Origin: Roseivirga pacifica
Lineage (GTDB): Bacteria > Bacteroidota > Bacteroidia > Cytophagales > Cyclobacteriaceae
Reading direction: 5' to 3'
Assembly (NCBI RefSeq): GCF_900111145.1
Contig: NZ_FOIR01000005.1
Span: forward strand, 166,001-230,000
Length of the DNA stretch: 64,000 bases
In this document: piece by piece, positions 45,820 through 55,370 of the stretch
How the letters are laid out: every line of letters begins with the position of its first letter
How positions within the stretch are numbered: position 1 is the stretch's first letter
Translations under genes and position numbers: made by a program
Notes under the pieces: generated by a model
Databases searched by the model: none
Told to the model about the DNA's origin: nothing
The model's input: only the letters and a program-made list of their open reading frames with translations

Positions 45820-47094
45820 TTAAATGTTTTCTGCCAATCTTAAGCCTGTGAATAACCACCTTAAATGCGGATGGAAAAAGTTACGGTAAGTAAGTCTTAT
45901 ATGTTCCCGCATGGTTGCAAAAGAACCTCCTCTAAGCACAATTTGATTGACCATAAACTTGCCATTGTATTCACCCAAAGCACCATCGGCTGCTTGGTAA
46001 TATGGGTATGGCGAATAAGCGCTATTGGTCCACTCCCACACATCTCCGTAAAACTGCAGGTTTTCACCTTTTCTAGGCATAGGCCTCAGGTGCTTTAAGT
46101 CAAGCAAATTGGCTTCGCCCGGAACGTTAGGTGCAAACTTTTTACAGGCCACTTCCCATTCAAATTCAGTAGGCAATCGCATGCCCTTCCATTTGGCAAA
46201 CGCATCAGCTTCGTAAAAGCTAATGTGTGTCACAGGTTCGTTTTCGTTTATTTCTTCAACTCCACCGAGCGTGTAATGTTTCCACTTCTCGCCTTCTTTG
46301 TACCAGTAAAAAGGCGCCTTTATTCCTTCCTTCTTTACCCATTCAAAGCCTTCCATTAGCCAAAACCGAAAATCGGTATAGCCACCAGCCGCTATAAACT
46401 CCATGTATTCTCCGGCCGTAATAAGCCTGTCTTGAATGCGATAGGCGTGCAAAAACACCTTATGTGCTCCCACTTCATTATCGAAGTGAAAGCCCTCACC
46501 CGCATGACCAACATCATACACACCTTCTTCTACCTCAAGGAAGTTTACCCCAAGATTTGGCTGATAAGGCGCTGTAGCAAATGAACGATAAACAGGGCTG
46601 AGCGGGTTTATACCAAGAATATGTTTGATATCATAAACCATCAACTCCTGGTGCTGCTGCTCATGGTTTATGCCTATTTCCAACACATCAAGCAGTTTGT
46701 CGTCTAACTGATGATTCGCCAAAAACTGGTTCATGTGCTCATCAATATACTTGCGATAGGCCATGATTTCATTTACCCATGGGCGTGAAAGTAAACCTCT
46801 GTCGGCCCTTACCCAACGGTCGCCTTCCGTTTCATAGTAACTATTGAACAGGTATGGATAGTCATCATCAAAAAGCTTGTAACCGGGCAAGTTATTTTTC
46901 AGTATAAAACTCTCGAAAAACCATGTCGTGTGGGCCAAATGCCATTTGGGAGGGCTTACATCAACAACTGGCTGCACCACAAAATCTTCGGGTTGAAGGG
47001 GCTCACAAAGCTCTTCGGTCTGCATTCTGGCAGCCTTATAACGTTCCAGAAGAGTAGATTGCTTAGCCTGAGTTGAGAGAACTTGCTGATTCAT
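45820..47094 (-). CDS. egtB: Ergothioneine biosynthesis protein EgtB
   Basis: About 424 residues from the ATG at 47094; an upstream in-frame start at 47148 would add 18. Non-heme iron sulfoxide synthase that joins sulfur from cysteine or gamma-glutamylcysteine to hercynine. The N-terminal DinB-like domain provides the iron ligands: HLAHTTWFFESFIL (about residue 55) and INHEQQHQELMVYD with HxxxH (about 137). The C-terminal formylglycine-enzyme-like domain shows LPTEFEWEVACKK, then LRGGSFAT and YRNFFHPHLRWLFTGLRLA. Operon with egtD. Confidence 0.93.
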   Translation of the reverse strand: MNQQVLSTQAKQSTLLERYKAARMQTEELCEPLQPEDFVVQPVVDVSPPKWHLAHTTWFFESFILKNNLPGYKLFDDDYPYLFNSYYETEGDRWVRADRGLLSRPWVNEIMAYRKYIDEHMNQFLANHQLDDKLLDVLEIGINHEQQHQELMVYDIKHILGINPLSPVYRSFATAPYQPNLGVNFLEVEEGVYDVGHAGEGFHFDNEVGAHKVFLHAYRIQDRLITAGEYMEFIAAGGYTDFRFWLMEGFEWVKKEGIKAPFYWYKEGEKWKHYTLGGVEEINENEPVTHISFYEADAFAKWKGMRLPTEFEWEVACKKFAPNVPGEANLLDLKHLRPMPRKGENLQFYGDVWEWTNSAYSPYPYYQAADGALGEYNGKFMVNQIVLRGGSFATMREHIRLTYRNFFHPHLRWLFTGLRLAENI

Positions 47095-47175
47095 ATTTGG
47101 AGTTAGCAAAATTCTACGGAAAAGGCAAAAAGCAGGTTGTGTACGCACAATTAATAATGCGCGCGTAACAGCCCA

Positions 47176-47202
47176 ATAAAAAACCCGACATAAAGCCGGG
47201 TT
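47176..47202 (-). terminator. Intrinsic terminator of the reductase gene
   Basis: AACCCG and CGGGTT arms, then a T-run on the minus strand, 26 bases past the stop at 47228. Confidence 0.8.
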
Positions 47203-47227
47203 GAAAAATATCTTATGCCAAATAGGC

Positions 47228-48319
47228 TTAGCCTATTTCTATTTTTACATCATCGGTAAGTGGGTGGGCAACGCATGGCAACACAAAGCCTTCTTCCAAT
47301 TCCGCCTCTGTTAATCCCTCGCTTTCGTCCATTTTCACTTTGCCAGAAAGACACTTGCCTCGGCAAGAAGTACACAAACCGCTTTGGCAAGAGAAAGGTA
47401 GGTTAAGCCCTTCATCTAGCCCTTTTTCCAATATCGATTCGTCCGGGTTTACTGTAAACTTGTACTCCTCATCGTCCAAAACCACAGTCACCTCGCGCGC
47501 AACAAGTTCTTCGGCACTTTCCTTTTTGTTTTCCTCCAATTTGGTAGAAACAAAACTCTCTTTGTGCACTCGGCTGCTGTCGACACCTAACACGGCTAGT
47601 GAATCAAGTACCACATCCATCATTGGCGCAGGCCCACAAGTAAAGCACTCTATTTTGGTAACGTCAACAGATGCCAGCACTTGCTCAATCAATGGCTGCG
47701 AAATTCTACCACTAAAGCCATTCCAACCAGCCGGAATACTTTCAAGCACATGCTTTACTTCGAATTGCTCATTGGCCGATAGGCTCTCTATCTCGCTTTT
47801 GAAAATGATCGAATCTTCGTCTCTGTTAGCATAAACCAAAGTAACCTTGGTGTTTGGTTCTTGGCTCAAAGCAGATTTAGCAATAGAGATAAGTGGCGTA
47901 ATGCCGCTTCCTCCTCCAAAAAGCACCAAATGCCTATCGTTAGCAGTTGTAAATTCAGTGGTAAAGTTGCCCATTGGCGGAACTACCAAGAGTTCGTCTC
48001 CGGCTTTCACCTCACTGTTTAGGTAGTTGGAAACCAAACCGCCTTCAACACGCTTAACACCAACAGCCGGCAGCTCATCAGTATATGGCGATGAGCAAAG
48101 CGAGTAAGACCTACGCTCATCTTTGCCATTTATGTTCACCATTATGGTAAAGTATTGGCCCGCCTTATAAAATATCTTTCCGTCTTCCGGTTGTTCGAAA
48201 TGAATACTCACTGCATCAGCAGTTTCCTTCACCACTTTATTCACCTTCAACTTTAAAAAGCCCGATGGTATATTCTCCTTCGTCTCCTTTTTCTTCTTCT
48301 TAAACAATCCAAAAGCCAT
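47228..48319 (-). CDS. FAD/NAD(P)-binding oxidoreductase with C-terminal 2Fe-2S ferredoxin domain (PaaE-like)
   Basis: About 363 residues from the ATG at 48319. Domains in order: FAD-binding beta-barrel with RRSYSLCSSP (about residue 70), NAD(P)-binding part with LFGGGSGITPLISIA (about 133), and plant-type ferredoxin domain with CQSGLCTSCRGKC plus a last cysteine in VLPCVAHP. This order matches PaaE/HCP reductase-type enzymes that pass electrons from NADPH to a partner oxygenase or cluster protein. No oxygenase partner is adjacent, so the partner is unknown. The longest frame starts at 48346; I prefer the ATG giving MAFGLFKKKK. Confidence 0.88.
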   Translation of the reverse strand: MAFGLFKKKKKETKENIPSGFLKLKVNKVVKETADAVSIHFEQPEDGKIFYKAGQYFTIMVNINGKDERRSYSLCSSPYTDELPAVGVKRVEGGLVSNYLNSEVKAGDELLVVPPMGNFTTEFTTANDRHLVLFGGGSGITPLISIAKSALSQEPNTKVTLVYANRDEDSIIFKSEIESLSANEQFEVKHVLESIPAGWNGFSGRISQPLIEQVLASVDVTKIECFTCGPAPMMDVVLDSLAVLGVDSSRVHKESFVSTKLEENKKESAEELVAREVTVVLDDEEYKFTVNPDESILEKGLDEGLNLPFSCQSGLCTSCRGKCLSGKVKMDESEGLTEAELEEGFVLPCVAHPLTDDVKIEIG

Positions 48320-48470
48320 AACTGCCGCTAATCTTCTTTTTATCAATAGTACCTAAGTCGAGCAAACACTCAGTTTAGGCTCGCGCAAAAATAAACAGTT
48401 ATTCCCTACAAACGAAGTAAATGAGCAGCGCATTAAATGCTGAAAATCAGGTTGTGGTTAATGGATTTCT

Positions 48471-48478
48471 TATCTTTG
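48471..48478 (+). promoter_or_regulatory. -7 box of purB
   Basis: TATCTTTG, perfect match, 25 bases before the ATG. TTG at 48452-48454 is only 16 bases upstream, shorter than the usual spacer. Confidence 0.5.
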
Positions 48479-48503
48479 CGCTTTCTTAATTTCAAACAAC
48501 AAA

Positions 48504-49847
48504 ATGGAACTAACCACATTATCTGCCATATCTCCGGTTGACGGTCGATACAGACGAGTGACAAAAGATTTGGGTGCTTATTTTTCTGAATATGCGCTCA
48601 TTAAGTACAGAGTAGAAGTTGAGGTAGAATACTTCATAGCGCTTTGCGAAATTCCTTTAGAACAATTGAAAGGAGTGAGTGAAGACAAGTTTCCGAGCCT
48701 TCGCGCCATCTATGAAAACTTCTCTGAGGCAGATGCCCAATCCATTAAAGAGATTGAGAAAACCACAAACCATGATGTAAAGGCTGTTGAGTATTTTTTA
48801 AAGGAAAAATTCGACCAGCTTGACCTAAGCGATGTAAAAGAATTCATACACTTTGGCCTTACTTCACAGGACATCAACAACACTTCGGTACCGCTAACGT
48901 TAAAACGCGGTTTGCATGAAGTATTGGAGCCAGCTATTTTAGAAGTAAACAACCTCATTAAAGAGTGTGCAGCGCTTTGGAAAGACATTTCGATGCTTGC
49001 CAAAACACATGGCCAACCGGCATCTCCTACTCGTTTGGGTAAAGAGTTCGCGGTGTTCAGTGCAAGAATAGATGAGCAATTGGTGCTTTTGGGCGACATT
49101 CCATTTGCAGCCAAATTTGGTGGTGCTACAGGTAACTTCAATGCCCACAATGTAGCTTACCCAACGCATAACTGGATTGAGTTTGGCGATCACTTTGTAG
49201 CAGAATATCTTGAACTCAAAAGAAGCCACCCAACCACTCAAATTGAGCATTACGATCACCTAGCAGCACTCTTCGATGCATTAAAACGCATTAACACTAT
49301 TTTAATCGATTTTGCGCGTGACGTATGGCAATACGTTTCGATGAACTACTTTAAACAGAAAATCAAAGCTGGAGAAGTTGGATCATCGGCCATGCCGCAC
49401 AAGGTAAACCCAATCGACTTTGAAAATGCAGAAGGAAACTTGGGCATTGCTAATGCCGTTTTTGAGCACCTTTCGGCCAAACTCCCTATTTCAAGGCTTC
49501 AAAGAGATTTGACTGATTCCACCGTACTAAGAAATGTTGGTGTACCAATTGGCCACACCCTAATCGCATTGAAATCTTTGGTGAAAGGAATTGGCAAACT
49601 GGAACTTAATAAAGCTGCGATAGACCAAGACTTGGAAGAAAACTGGGCTGTAGTGGCCGAGGCTATTCAAACAATTTTGCGTAGAGAAGCTTACCCTAAA
49701 CCATACGAAGCGCTAAAAGGCCTAACCCGTACCAATACAAAAATCACTGAAGCCGTGATTAAAGAATTTATTGAAACACTGAATGTAGGCGAGCCTGTAA
49801 AAGAGGAGTTGAGAAAAATAACTCCATACAATTACACTGGCCAGTAA
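48504..49847 (+). CDS. purB: Adenylosuccinate lyase
   Basis: 447 residues, of the bacterial purB type. It splits fumarate from SAICAR and from adenylosuccinate in purine synthesis. Signature GSSAMPHKVNPIDFENAEGN with the catalytic loop serine is at about residue 294. Conserved earlier pieces are SPVDGRYRRVT at the start, TTNHDVKAVEYFLK with the histidine near 89, and HFGLTSQDINNT. No operon partner; followed by a strong terminator at 49874. Confidence 0.97.
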   Translation: MELTTLSAISPVDGRYRRVTKDLGAYFSEYALIKYRVEVEVEYFIALCEIPLEQLKGVSEDKFPSLRAIYENFSEADAQSIKEIEKTTNHDVKAVEYFLKEKFDQLDLSDVKEFIHFGLTSQDINNTSVPLTLKRGLHEVLEPAILEVNNLIKECAALWKDISMLAKTHGQPASPTRLGKEFAVFSARIDEQLVLLGDIPFAAKFGGATGNFNAHNVAYPTHNWIEFGDHFVAEYLELKRSHPTTQIEHYDHLAALFDALKRINTILIDFARDVWQYVSMNYFKQKIKAGEVGSSAMPHKVNPIDFENAEGNLGIANAVFEHLSAKLPISRLQRDLTDSTVLRNVGVPIGHTLIALKSLVKGIGKLELNKAAIDQDLEENWAVVAEAIQTILRREAYPKPYEALKGLTRTNTKITEAVIKEFIETLNVGEPVKEELRKITPYNYTGQ

Positions 49848-49873
49848 GCTATTAAGTGCATATAGAACATAAA

Positions 49874-49895
49874 AAAAGCCCCTTCCGGGGCTTTT
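49874..49895. terminator. Bidirectional terminator between purB and the tolC-like gene
   Basis: AAAAGCCCC and GGGGCTTTT arms with a 4-base loop, A-run and T-run on either side. Confidence 0.9.
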
Positions 49896-49900
49896 ATATT

Positions 49901-51412
49901 TTATTGATCTTCTCGTTGAATTACCGAATCAGTCTTTGGATCATACTCCAACAATGGATTATAAAGCAGCTCACCATTTCGGAAATCATACAAGGTTAAG
50001 TTTCTTAACTCATAATAGGCATCCCAATACTGCTGCAAGGCGCTGATATAAGAGCGAATAGATTCATCCTTACTGGTTCTAGCATTAGTAAGATCAAGAA
50101 TATCAACCTTACCAGCTAGGTAACGACCATTGGTTATCTCGAAACGCTTTAATGCAATTTCTTGGCGTTTCTCAGCAATTTCAATCTGGTTACGAATTTG
50201 ACCAAAATTTCTTACCGCATTTGCAATCTCCTGCTCAAAGTTAATTCTGTTTTGCTCAATGGTAAATTCCGTCAACTGCATGCGCTCGCGTGCCTGATTC
50301 ATTCTAGCCCTATTTCTACCTCCATCAAGAATAGGAATCCCAAAAGTCAATCTAAATGTACCACCTGATGCTAAGTTGTCAGGGTTATAAACATCACCCA
50401 AATTATCCGTTTGATTACTGTTATAACCATAAGATGCGGATAGATTTGCGCTAAACCTTTGCGCCCGTGCTTGAGCCATTTGTTGCTCTACTTCCAAACG
50501 ATCAAGTTGAAAATCCAAAAATTCAGACCTATTCTCCTTTGCGTATTTTAAAGCAGTCTCATATTCAATTGTAAAATCTGGTGCATCAGCAGGTGGCACT
50601 AACTCTAACTCAACATCATCAGTTAAACCAATAAAGTTTCTTAACGCCAAAGACCTAGACTGAACATCCAGCCTAGCTTGTTGTGCCTGACTCTGTGCAG
50701 TTAAAAGGTCTGCCTCAGTTTGTAAAACTTTATCTTCAGTGGTAGTACCAATATTAAATCTACCTTGCTCTACCTTATTAATTGTGTCATTGGCCGACTC
50801 ATTCTGTAGTGCTATCTCCAAATTCTTCTGCTCAACTAACAACTGAAAAAACATTGCTGCGGCTTGTCTCGAAGCATCCTCTAAGTCTTGAACAAACTCT
50901 CGTTTTGATTGCTCATAACGTAACGGCTCAATCTGCCTATCCCACTTAAAAGGGTTTACCTGAAACAACGGTTGAGTAATAGTTATCCCTACAGGGTCGC
51001 CTTGATAATTTGAAAAATCTTGAGCATAGTTATCAAATCGAGCCAAAGCCGACTCAAAGGCAATTGTAGTATTGGTCCATGGCAGTACCTGCTCTAAACC
51101 TAGACTAATATTTGAGTTATTTTGATTTACCTCGATAAAGTCAATATCACCATTATTCTGCTCGACTGGAGTGGACCTGTTGATATAACTAGGCAAAGTA
51201 CCTCTTACCAAAAGTTGAGGCTTAAGCTGCGATCTATATACTCTATAGCTCCAATAGCCCAAATTTCTCTGAGTTTCTGCAAGTTTAGCACTCCTTGAAT
51301 TCTTACGCGCTAACTCTATAACGTCTTCTAATGTTAATGTTCTTTTTGTTTGTGCATTGGCCGTTCCTGCACAAAATAGGCACAGGAGACCAACTAAAAG
51401 GACCTTTTTCAT
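49901..51412 (-). CDS. TolC-family outer-membrane efflux channel protein
   Basis: 503 residues with a signal peptide ending near GTANAQT. Two long repeats of helical and strand pattern, as in the TolC/OEP family, are visible: LTLEDVIELARKNSRSAKLA at the N-terminus begins the first, and LKYAKENRSEFLDFQLDRLE begins the second (about residue 280). It would form the trans-outer-membrane tunnel of an export system with the two genes upstream (9 bases from the permease gene). It closes with an acidic, polar tail. Confidence 0.9.
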   Translation of the reverse strand: MKKVLLVGLLCLFCAGTANAQTKRTLTLEDVIELARKNSRSAKLAETQRNLGYWSYRVYRSQLKPQLLVRGTLPSYINRSTPVEQNNGDIDFIEVNQNNSNISLGLEQVLPWTNTTIAFESALARFDNYAQDFSNYQGDPVGITITQPLFQVNPFKWDRQIEPLRYEQSKREFVQDLEDASRQAAAMFFQLLVEQKNLEIALQNESANDTINKVEQGRFNIGTTTEDKVLQTEADLLTAQSQAQQARLDVQSRSLALRNFIGLTDDVELELVPPADAPDFTIEYETALKYAKENRSEFLDFQLDRLEVEQQMAQARAQRFSANLSASYGYNSNQTDNLGDVYNPDNLASGGTFRLTFGIPILDGGRNRARMNQARERMQLTEFTIEQNRINFEQEIANAVRNFGQIRNQIEIAEKRQEIALKRFEITNGRYLAGKVDILDLTNARTSKDESIRSYISALQQYWDAYYELRNLTLYDFRNGELLYNPLLEYDPKTDSVIQREDQ

Positions 51413-51421
51413 AATATGAGT

Positions 51422-52789
51422 TTATTCGTGTCTTAAAGATGTAATTGGATCTTGCATTGCTGCTCTTCGGGCAGGTGTAATACCAAAAACTAGCCCTACG
51501 GTTGCTGCAACTCCAAAAGATATCAAAATAGAAATAAAGCTTATTTCTGTAGGGAAGTCTGCTAGGGACGACACGGCATATGCCAAACCGATACCTAACA
51601 ATACGCCTACTAGACCTCCGGTAACTGAAATCATTACCGATTCGAAAAGGAACTGCATAACGATGTCGTTTTTCTTTGCTCCTATCGAAAGTCTAAGCCC
51701 AATTTCCTTTATTCTTTCGAGTACAGAGGCCAACATGATATTCATAATACCAATACCTCCTACTAAAAGTGAAATTGCTGCAATAGCCGCTAACACGATA
51801 TTAAAAATGTTTTGTGTGCGTTGTTGCTGTTTTAGTAATAACTCTGGAATAGTAATCTCAAAATCTACTACTCCAAAATGCCTTCTTTCTAACATACGGG
51901 AAAGTACGTCTGCGGTTGAGCTTAACTTTTCCGACTGACTAACCTGCACTACCAAACGATCAATCTGATGATAGTTAGAAGGCTTATCGTCTGAATCATC
52001 GTTACCAGAAATAATCATTCGCCCACGGCCGAAAGAAATACCTCCAAAGCTCTTTTTTAAACCGGAGCCAGTTACCAAGTCACGATTAATGTAGCGAATT
52101 AACACCGTTTGAATTGGTGCATACACATCCATGTTATAATCGCGAATTCCTAGATTAGAAATAGCTTTATCGGAAATGTAGCGCTCTTTCAATACGCCAA
52201 TAACCTCTAGCCATTGGTTACCAACTTTGATCTTTTTACCAATTGGATCTTCCTGCGGAAAGAATTTTGTTTGAATTCCTTTACCAATCACACAAACAGG
52301 AGAACCTAAATCAAGCTGCTTTTCGCTAAACATTTTGCCTTCTTGCAGCTCAAAGTTAGCCACCTCAAAGTAAGTTGGCTCAACACCTACCAACTTAGAA
52401 GAACGCCTGATACCATTCTTAATCAAATACGTTTCGAGTAAAATCTCAGGGCTCAGTTTCTGAACACCCGGTATATTTTCACGAATACTTTGTACATCTA
52501 ACAACTTAAGACCAGGAGAGAATTTTTTCTTGTTGTCCTCTTCTGCCTCTCCTATTTTCTGTTCTGTCTGCTCCACCATAGGCTGAACAATAATATTGTT
52601 CACACCTACGAGCTCAATCTGCTCCAATATCTCTTTTTGAGCCCCATTACCGATAGCGAGCATCGCAATTACTGCAGCCACCCCGAAGATAATACCGAGG
52701 GCAGTCAGTAGCGACCTCACCTGATTAGCAATTACAGCCTCAAGTGCGATATAGAAGTTAGACATTAAACTCTTCTTATTCACTTTCAT
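51422..52789 (-). CDS. ABC transporter permease, MacB/FtsX type
   Basis: 455 residues. An N-terminal membrane helix (about 24-46, SLLTALGIIFGVAAVIAMLA) is followed by a large periplasmic MacB_PCD domain (about 50-320) and three helices in the C-terminal FtsX domain, with GIMNIMLASVLERIKEIGLR joining the first two. This half-transporter normally needs a separate ATPase of the MacB/LolD type, but none is encoded next to it. It lies between the adaptor and the TolC-like gene, all within about 11 bases of each other. Confidence 0.92.
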   Translation of the reverse strand: MKVNKKSLMSNFYIALEAVIANQVRSLLTALGIIFGVAAVIAMLAIGNGAQKEILEQIELVGVNNIIVQPMVEQTEQKIGEAEEDNKKKFSPGLKLLDVQSIRENIPGVQKLSPEILLETYLIKNGIRRSSKLVGVEPTYFEVANFELQEGKMFSEKQLDLGSPVCVIGKGIQTKFFPQEDPIGKKIKVGNQWLEVIGVLKERYISDKAISNLGIRDYNMDVYAPIQTVLIRYINRDLVTGSGLKKSFGGISFGRGRMIISGNDDSDDKPSNYHQIDRLVVQVSQSEKLSSTADVLSRMLERRHFGVVDFEITIPELLLKQQQRTQNIFNIVLAAIAAISLLVGGIGIMNIMLASVLERIKEIGLRLSIGAKKNDIVMQFLFESVMISVTGGLVGVLLGIGLAYAVSSLADFPTEISFISILISFGVAATVGLVFGITPARRAAMQDPITSLRHE

Positions 52790-52800
52790 TAGGCTGCGGC

Positions 52801-54273
52801 TTAGTTATTTGGTTGTCCTGAACGCGCTGCTCCTCCTTGTGGTCTTGCACCACCTTGACGCCCGCCACCACGGTTCATACGCTCTCTCATTTCTGAAGGT
52901 GAATTGATACCAAACTCCTTCAATCTTTGAATCTCTTCAGCAGACATTGGCGTACCATCTCTTCTCAACCACTGCTCTTCTTCTTGAGCTGGTTCTTGGC
53001 TTTCTGGCTTTAGGTTTCTTAAACCATTCAATTCAGGCAACAACTTCACATCCTTACCTTCGGTACTTGCCATTGAAAGATAAAGTACATCACCTTCTTT
53101 CACGCCAAGTTCAATCACAGCTTCATTGCTATTGGTATCGGCAATCTTCACCTCTTGCAGCGTGCCGTTCTTTTTCACCACGTAGTTAATTGAGTCATTT
53201 CTTACGTGAAGACACTCCAAAGGAACTGCGATTACATCTTCCAATTCTTTAGTAACAATTATGTTACTCGTTGTCATTGAAGGACGAAGTTCTGAGTCTT
53301 TTTCGTTAACTCTTACCACTACTTCAAACACCTTAGCATCCGAGTTAGGGTTTTGCTGCCCTACTCTAGCTACACGAATAACACGGCCTGTTAATTTTTT
53401 ATCAGGGAAAGCGTCCAAACCAATTTCTACTGGCTGCCCGCTTTTCACTTTTCTGATGTCAACCTCGTTAATAAAAGTTGTTGAAATCATGCTAGACAAG
53501 TCTGGCAACTCAGCAACTTCAGGGTTCCATGGGCTAACTGTAGAACCTTCTACAATTCGCTCGCCACCAAAACCACCTTTGGCGTAAATCACCATTCCAG
53601 ACTGAGGCGCACGGATGGTAAACTCATCAAGAATTGATACCATTTTATCGTATCGTGTTTGTCTTCTTCTTAGGTCAGCAGTTTCTTCAATCATTTGAGT
53701 TTCTGCTTGACGCTTCTTAAGACCATAGTTCTCAATAGCTCTGGTTTTATCCCTCTTAAGCTTCTCAAGCTCATTCTCATATTGCTTAATTGTGGCTGGC
53801 GGCTCGTACTGAGACTGGTCTAATTGAAGTTGCTTTTCTTCAATTTGGTAATCAAGGTTAATCAACCCATCTCTTTCAGCTCTTAGCGTTAATGAAGTAT
53901 CAATTTTTGCATTTTCATACTCAGCAATCTGAGCATCTAATTGATCCTTCTCTGTTTGAATTTTTTCGTATAGTTCACTTTGATCTAACTGCGCAACAAA
54001 ATCCCCTTCACGAACTTGTGTTCCTTCTTCCACCAAAGTCTGAACCGTCATATTACGTATTCCGTAATCTCTGGCTCCAACAGGCCCCAAAATCTTAGTA
54101 GACCTTTCTGCAGAAAGTTCTCCAGTAGTTGTTACCTCAACAGTGAATTTCCCCTTCTTCGCGGTTGCGAATAACGCTTCGCCATCTTCTGAAGAAGATG
54201 TATTGAAGACCAAGCTTGCGGTTACGATAGCCGCAACAATGACACCTCCGAAAATGATCAGCTTCTTTTTCAT
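52801..54273 (-). CDS. HlyD/MacA-type periplasmic adaptor protein
   Basis: About 490 residues from the ATG at 54273; the longest frame adds 23 residues before this clear signal-anchor (MKKKLIIFGGVIVAAIVTAS). Barrel and lipoyl halves (VEVTTTGELSAERSTKILGP and FTIRAPQSGMVIYAKGG) surround a long coiled hairpin (about 85-185), then beta-barrel and membrane-proximal parts. The C-terminal tail is rich in G, R and Q, which is unusual for the family. It links the inner-membrane permease to the TolC-like channel. First gene of the operon. Confidence 0.9.
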   Translation of the reverse strand: MKKKLIIFGGVIVAAIVTASLVFNTSSSEDGEALFATAKKGKFTVEVTTTGELSAERSTKILGPVGARDYGIRNMTVQTLVEEGTQVREGDFVAQLDQSELYEKIQTEKDQLDAQIAEYENAKIDTSLTLRAERDGLINLDYQIEEKQLQLDQSQYEPPATIKQYENELEKLKRDKTRAIENYGLKKRQAETQMIEETADLRRRQTRYDKMVSILDEFTIRAPQSGMVIYAKGGFGGERIVEGSTVSPWNPEVAELPDLSSMISTTFINEVDIRKVKSGQPVEIGLDAFPDKKLTGRVIRVARVGQQNPNSDAKVFEVVVRVNEKDSELRPSMTTSNIIVTKELEDVIAVPLECLHVRNDSINYVVKKNGTLQEVKIADTNSNEAVIELGVKEGDVLYLSMASTEGKDVKLLPELNGLRNLKPESQEPAQEEEQWLRRDGTPMSAEEIQRLKEFGINSPSEMRERMNRGGGRQGGARPQGGAARSGQPNN

Positions 54274-54580
54274 ATTAATAGTTTCAATTTTATCGTTTGC
54301 GAAATTAGGTTTATTCAACAGCTTGTGAGGCTCCATTTGCAAAAGTTATTAGCCTCTGAAATAAAACAGAATATATTCAAATCATCCTGTTTATCTGTTA
54401 GTTACAACTTACCTAATTCCTCAATGTTTTAATAAGTAGACATTCTTTTAGTCACTTCTTAGAGTATTTAACGAAGGAGATAGTTTAATGAGTTTCAGTC
54501 CAATTATTGGAGCGGTTAAATGTTAATTTTATTTGAAAACTGACCCTTTAAATGGCAGTTTTAGTTCCCAATCGGATTTC

Positions 54581-54588
54581 TATCTTTG
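54581..54588 (+). promoter_or_regulatory. -7 box of the methyltransferase gene
   Basis: TATCTTTG, perfect match. It would lie inside the coding region if the gene began at 54552, which supports the start at 54603. Confidence 0.55.
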
Positions 54589-54602
54589 CACAAACTTTTT
54601 CT

Positions 54603-55370
54603 ATGAAGCGCATCATCAGTTTTTTCTTACGTAAAGTACCTCGTAAATACCTTCAGTATTTTAGCCATTACGTATTGCGCTTTGTAAGTCTTTTTATGCG
54701 TGGCAATAAAGTTGAGTGCCCAATTTGCGAGATATCTTATCGTAAATTTCTACCATACGGCAGACTAAACCCAAGACCTAATGCACTTTGCCCCGACTCA
54801 CTCTCGCTTGAAAGGCACCGATTAATGTGGCTCTACTTAAAAGAAAAGACCAACTTTTTCACGGCCGACCTTAAACTCTTACACATAGCCCCCGAACTGT
54901 GTTTTATCAAAATCTTTAAAAACCTACCAAACATAGAATACCTTTCTGCCGATCTGGAATCACCATTGGCCGATGTAAAAATGGATGTTCATGATATTCC
55001 TTTTGAAAAAAACACTTTCGATGTGGTGTTTTGCAACCATGTAATGGAGCATGTAGATGATGACATAAAAGCTATGTCGGAGATTTACCGTGTGCTTAAA
55101 CCTGGTGGATGGGCAATTATTCAGTCACCGCAAGACTACAGCAGAGAAACAACACTAGAAGATCCAACAATTACTGACCCCAAGGAAAGAGAGCGCGTTT
55201 ATTGGCAGGATGATCACGTAAGGCTATATGGGCTTGATTATGGCAAAAGGTTAGAGCAAGCTGGCTTCACAGTAACAGAAGATCGATTCGTAATGGAAAT
55301 GCCAGAGGAGAGGGTAACTCGTTATGCGCTACCGAAAAACGAGATCATCTATTTCTGCGCAAAGGGCTGA
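54603..55370 (+). CDS. Class I SAM-dependent methyltransferase
   Basis: About 255 residues from the ATG at 54603. The Methyltransf_11 core has LSADLESPLADVKMDVHDIP (acidic loop region), FDVVFCNHVMEHVDDD and LKPGGWAIIQ. Before it, about 90 residues hold a CPIC pair with a later cysteine (CPDSLSLERHR), a possible metal site. This arrangement is seen in methyltransferases linked to cell-surface sugar or lipid synthesis, in keeping with the glycosyltransferase genes that follow on the other strand. Its 3' end overlaps the converging glycosyltransferase gene by 22 bases. Confidence 0.85.
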   Translation: MKRIISFFLRKVPRKYLQYFSHYVLRFVSLFMRGNKVECPICEISYRKFLPYGRLNPRPNALCPDSLSLERHRLMWLYLKEKTNFFTADLKLLHIAPELCFIKIFKNLPNIEYLSADLESPLADVKMDVHDIPFEKNTFDVVFCNHVMEHVDDDIKAMSEIYRVLKPGGWAIIQSPQDYSRETTLEDPTITDPKERERVYWQDDHVRLYGLDYGKRLEQAGFTVTEDRFVMEMPEERVTRYALPKNEIIYFCAKG

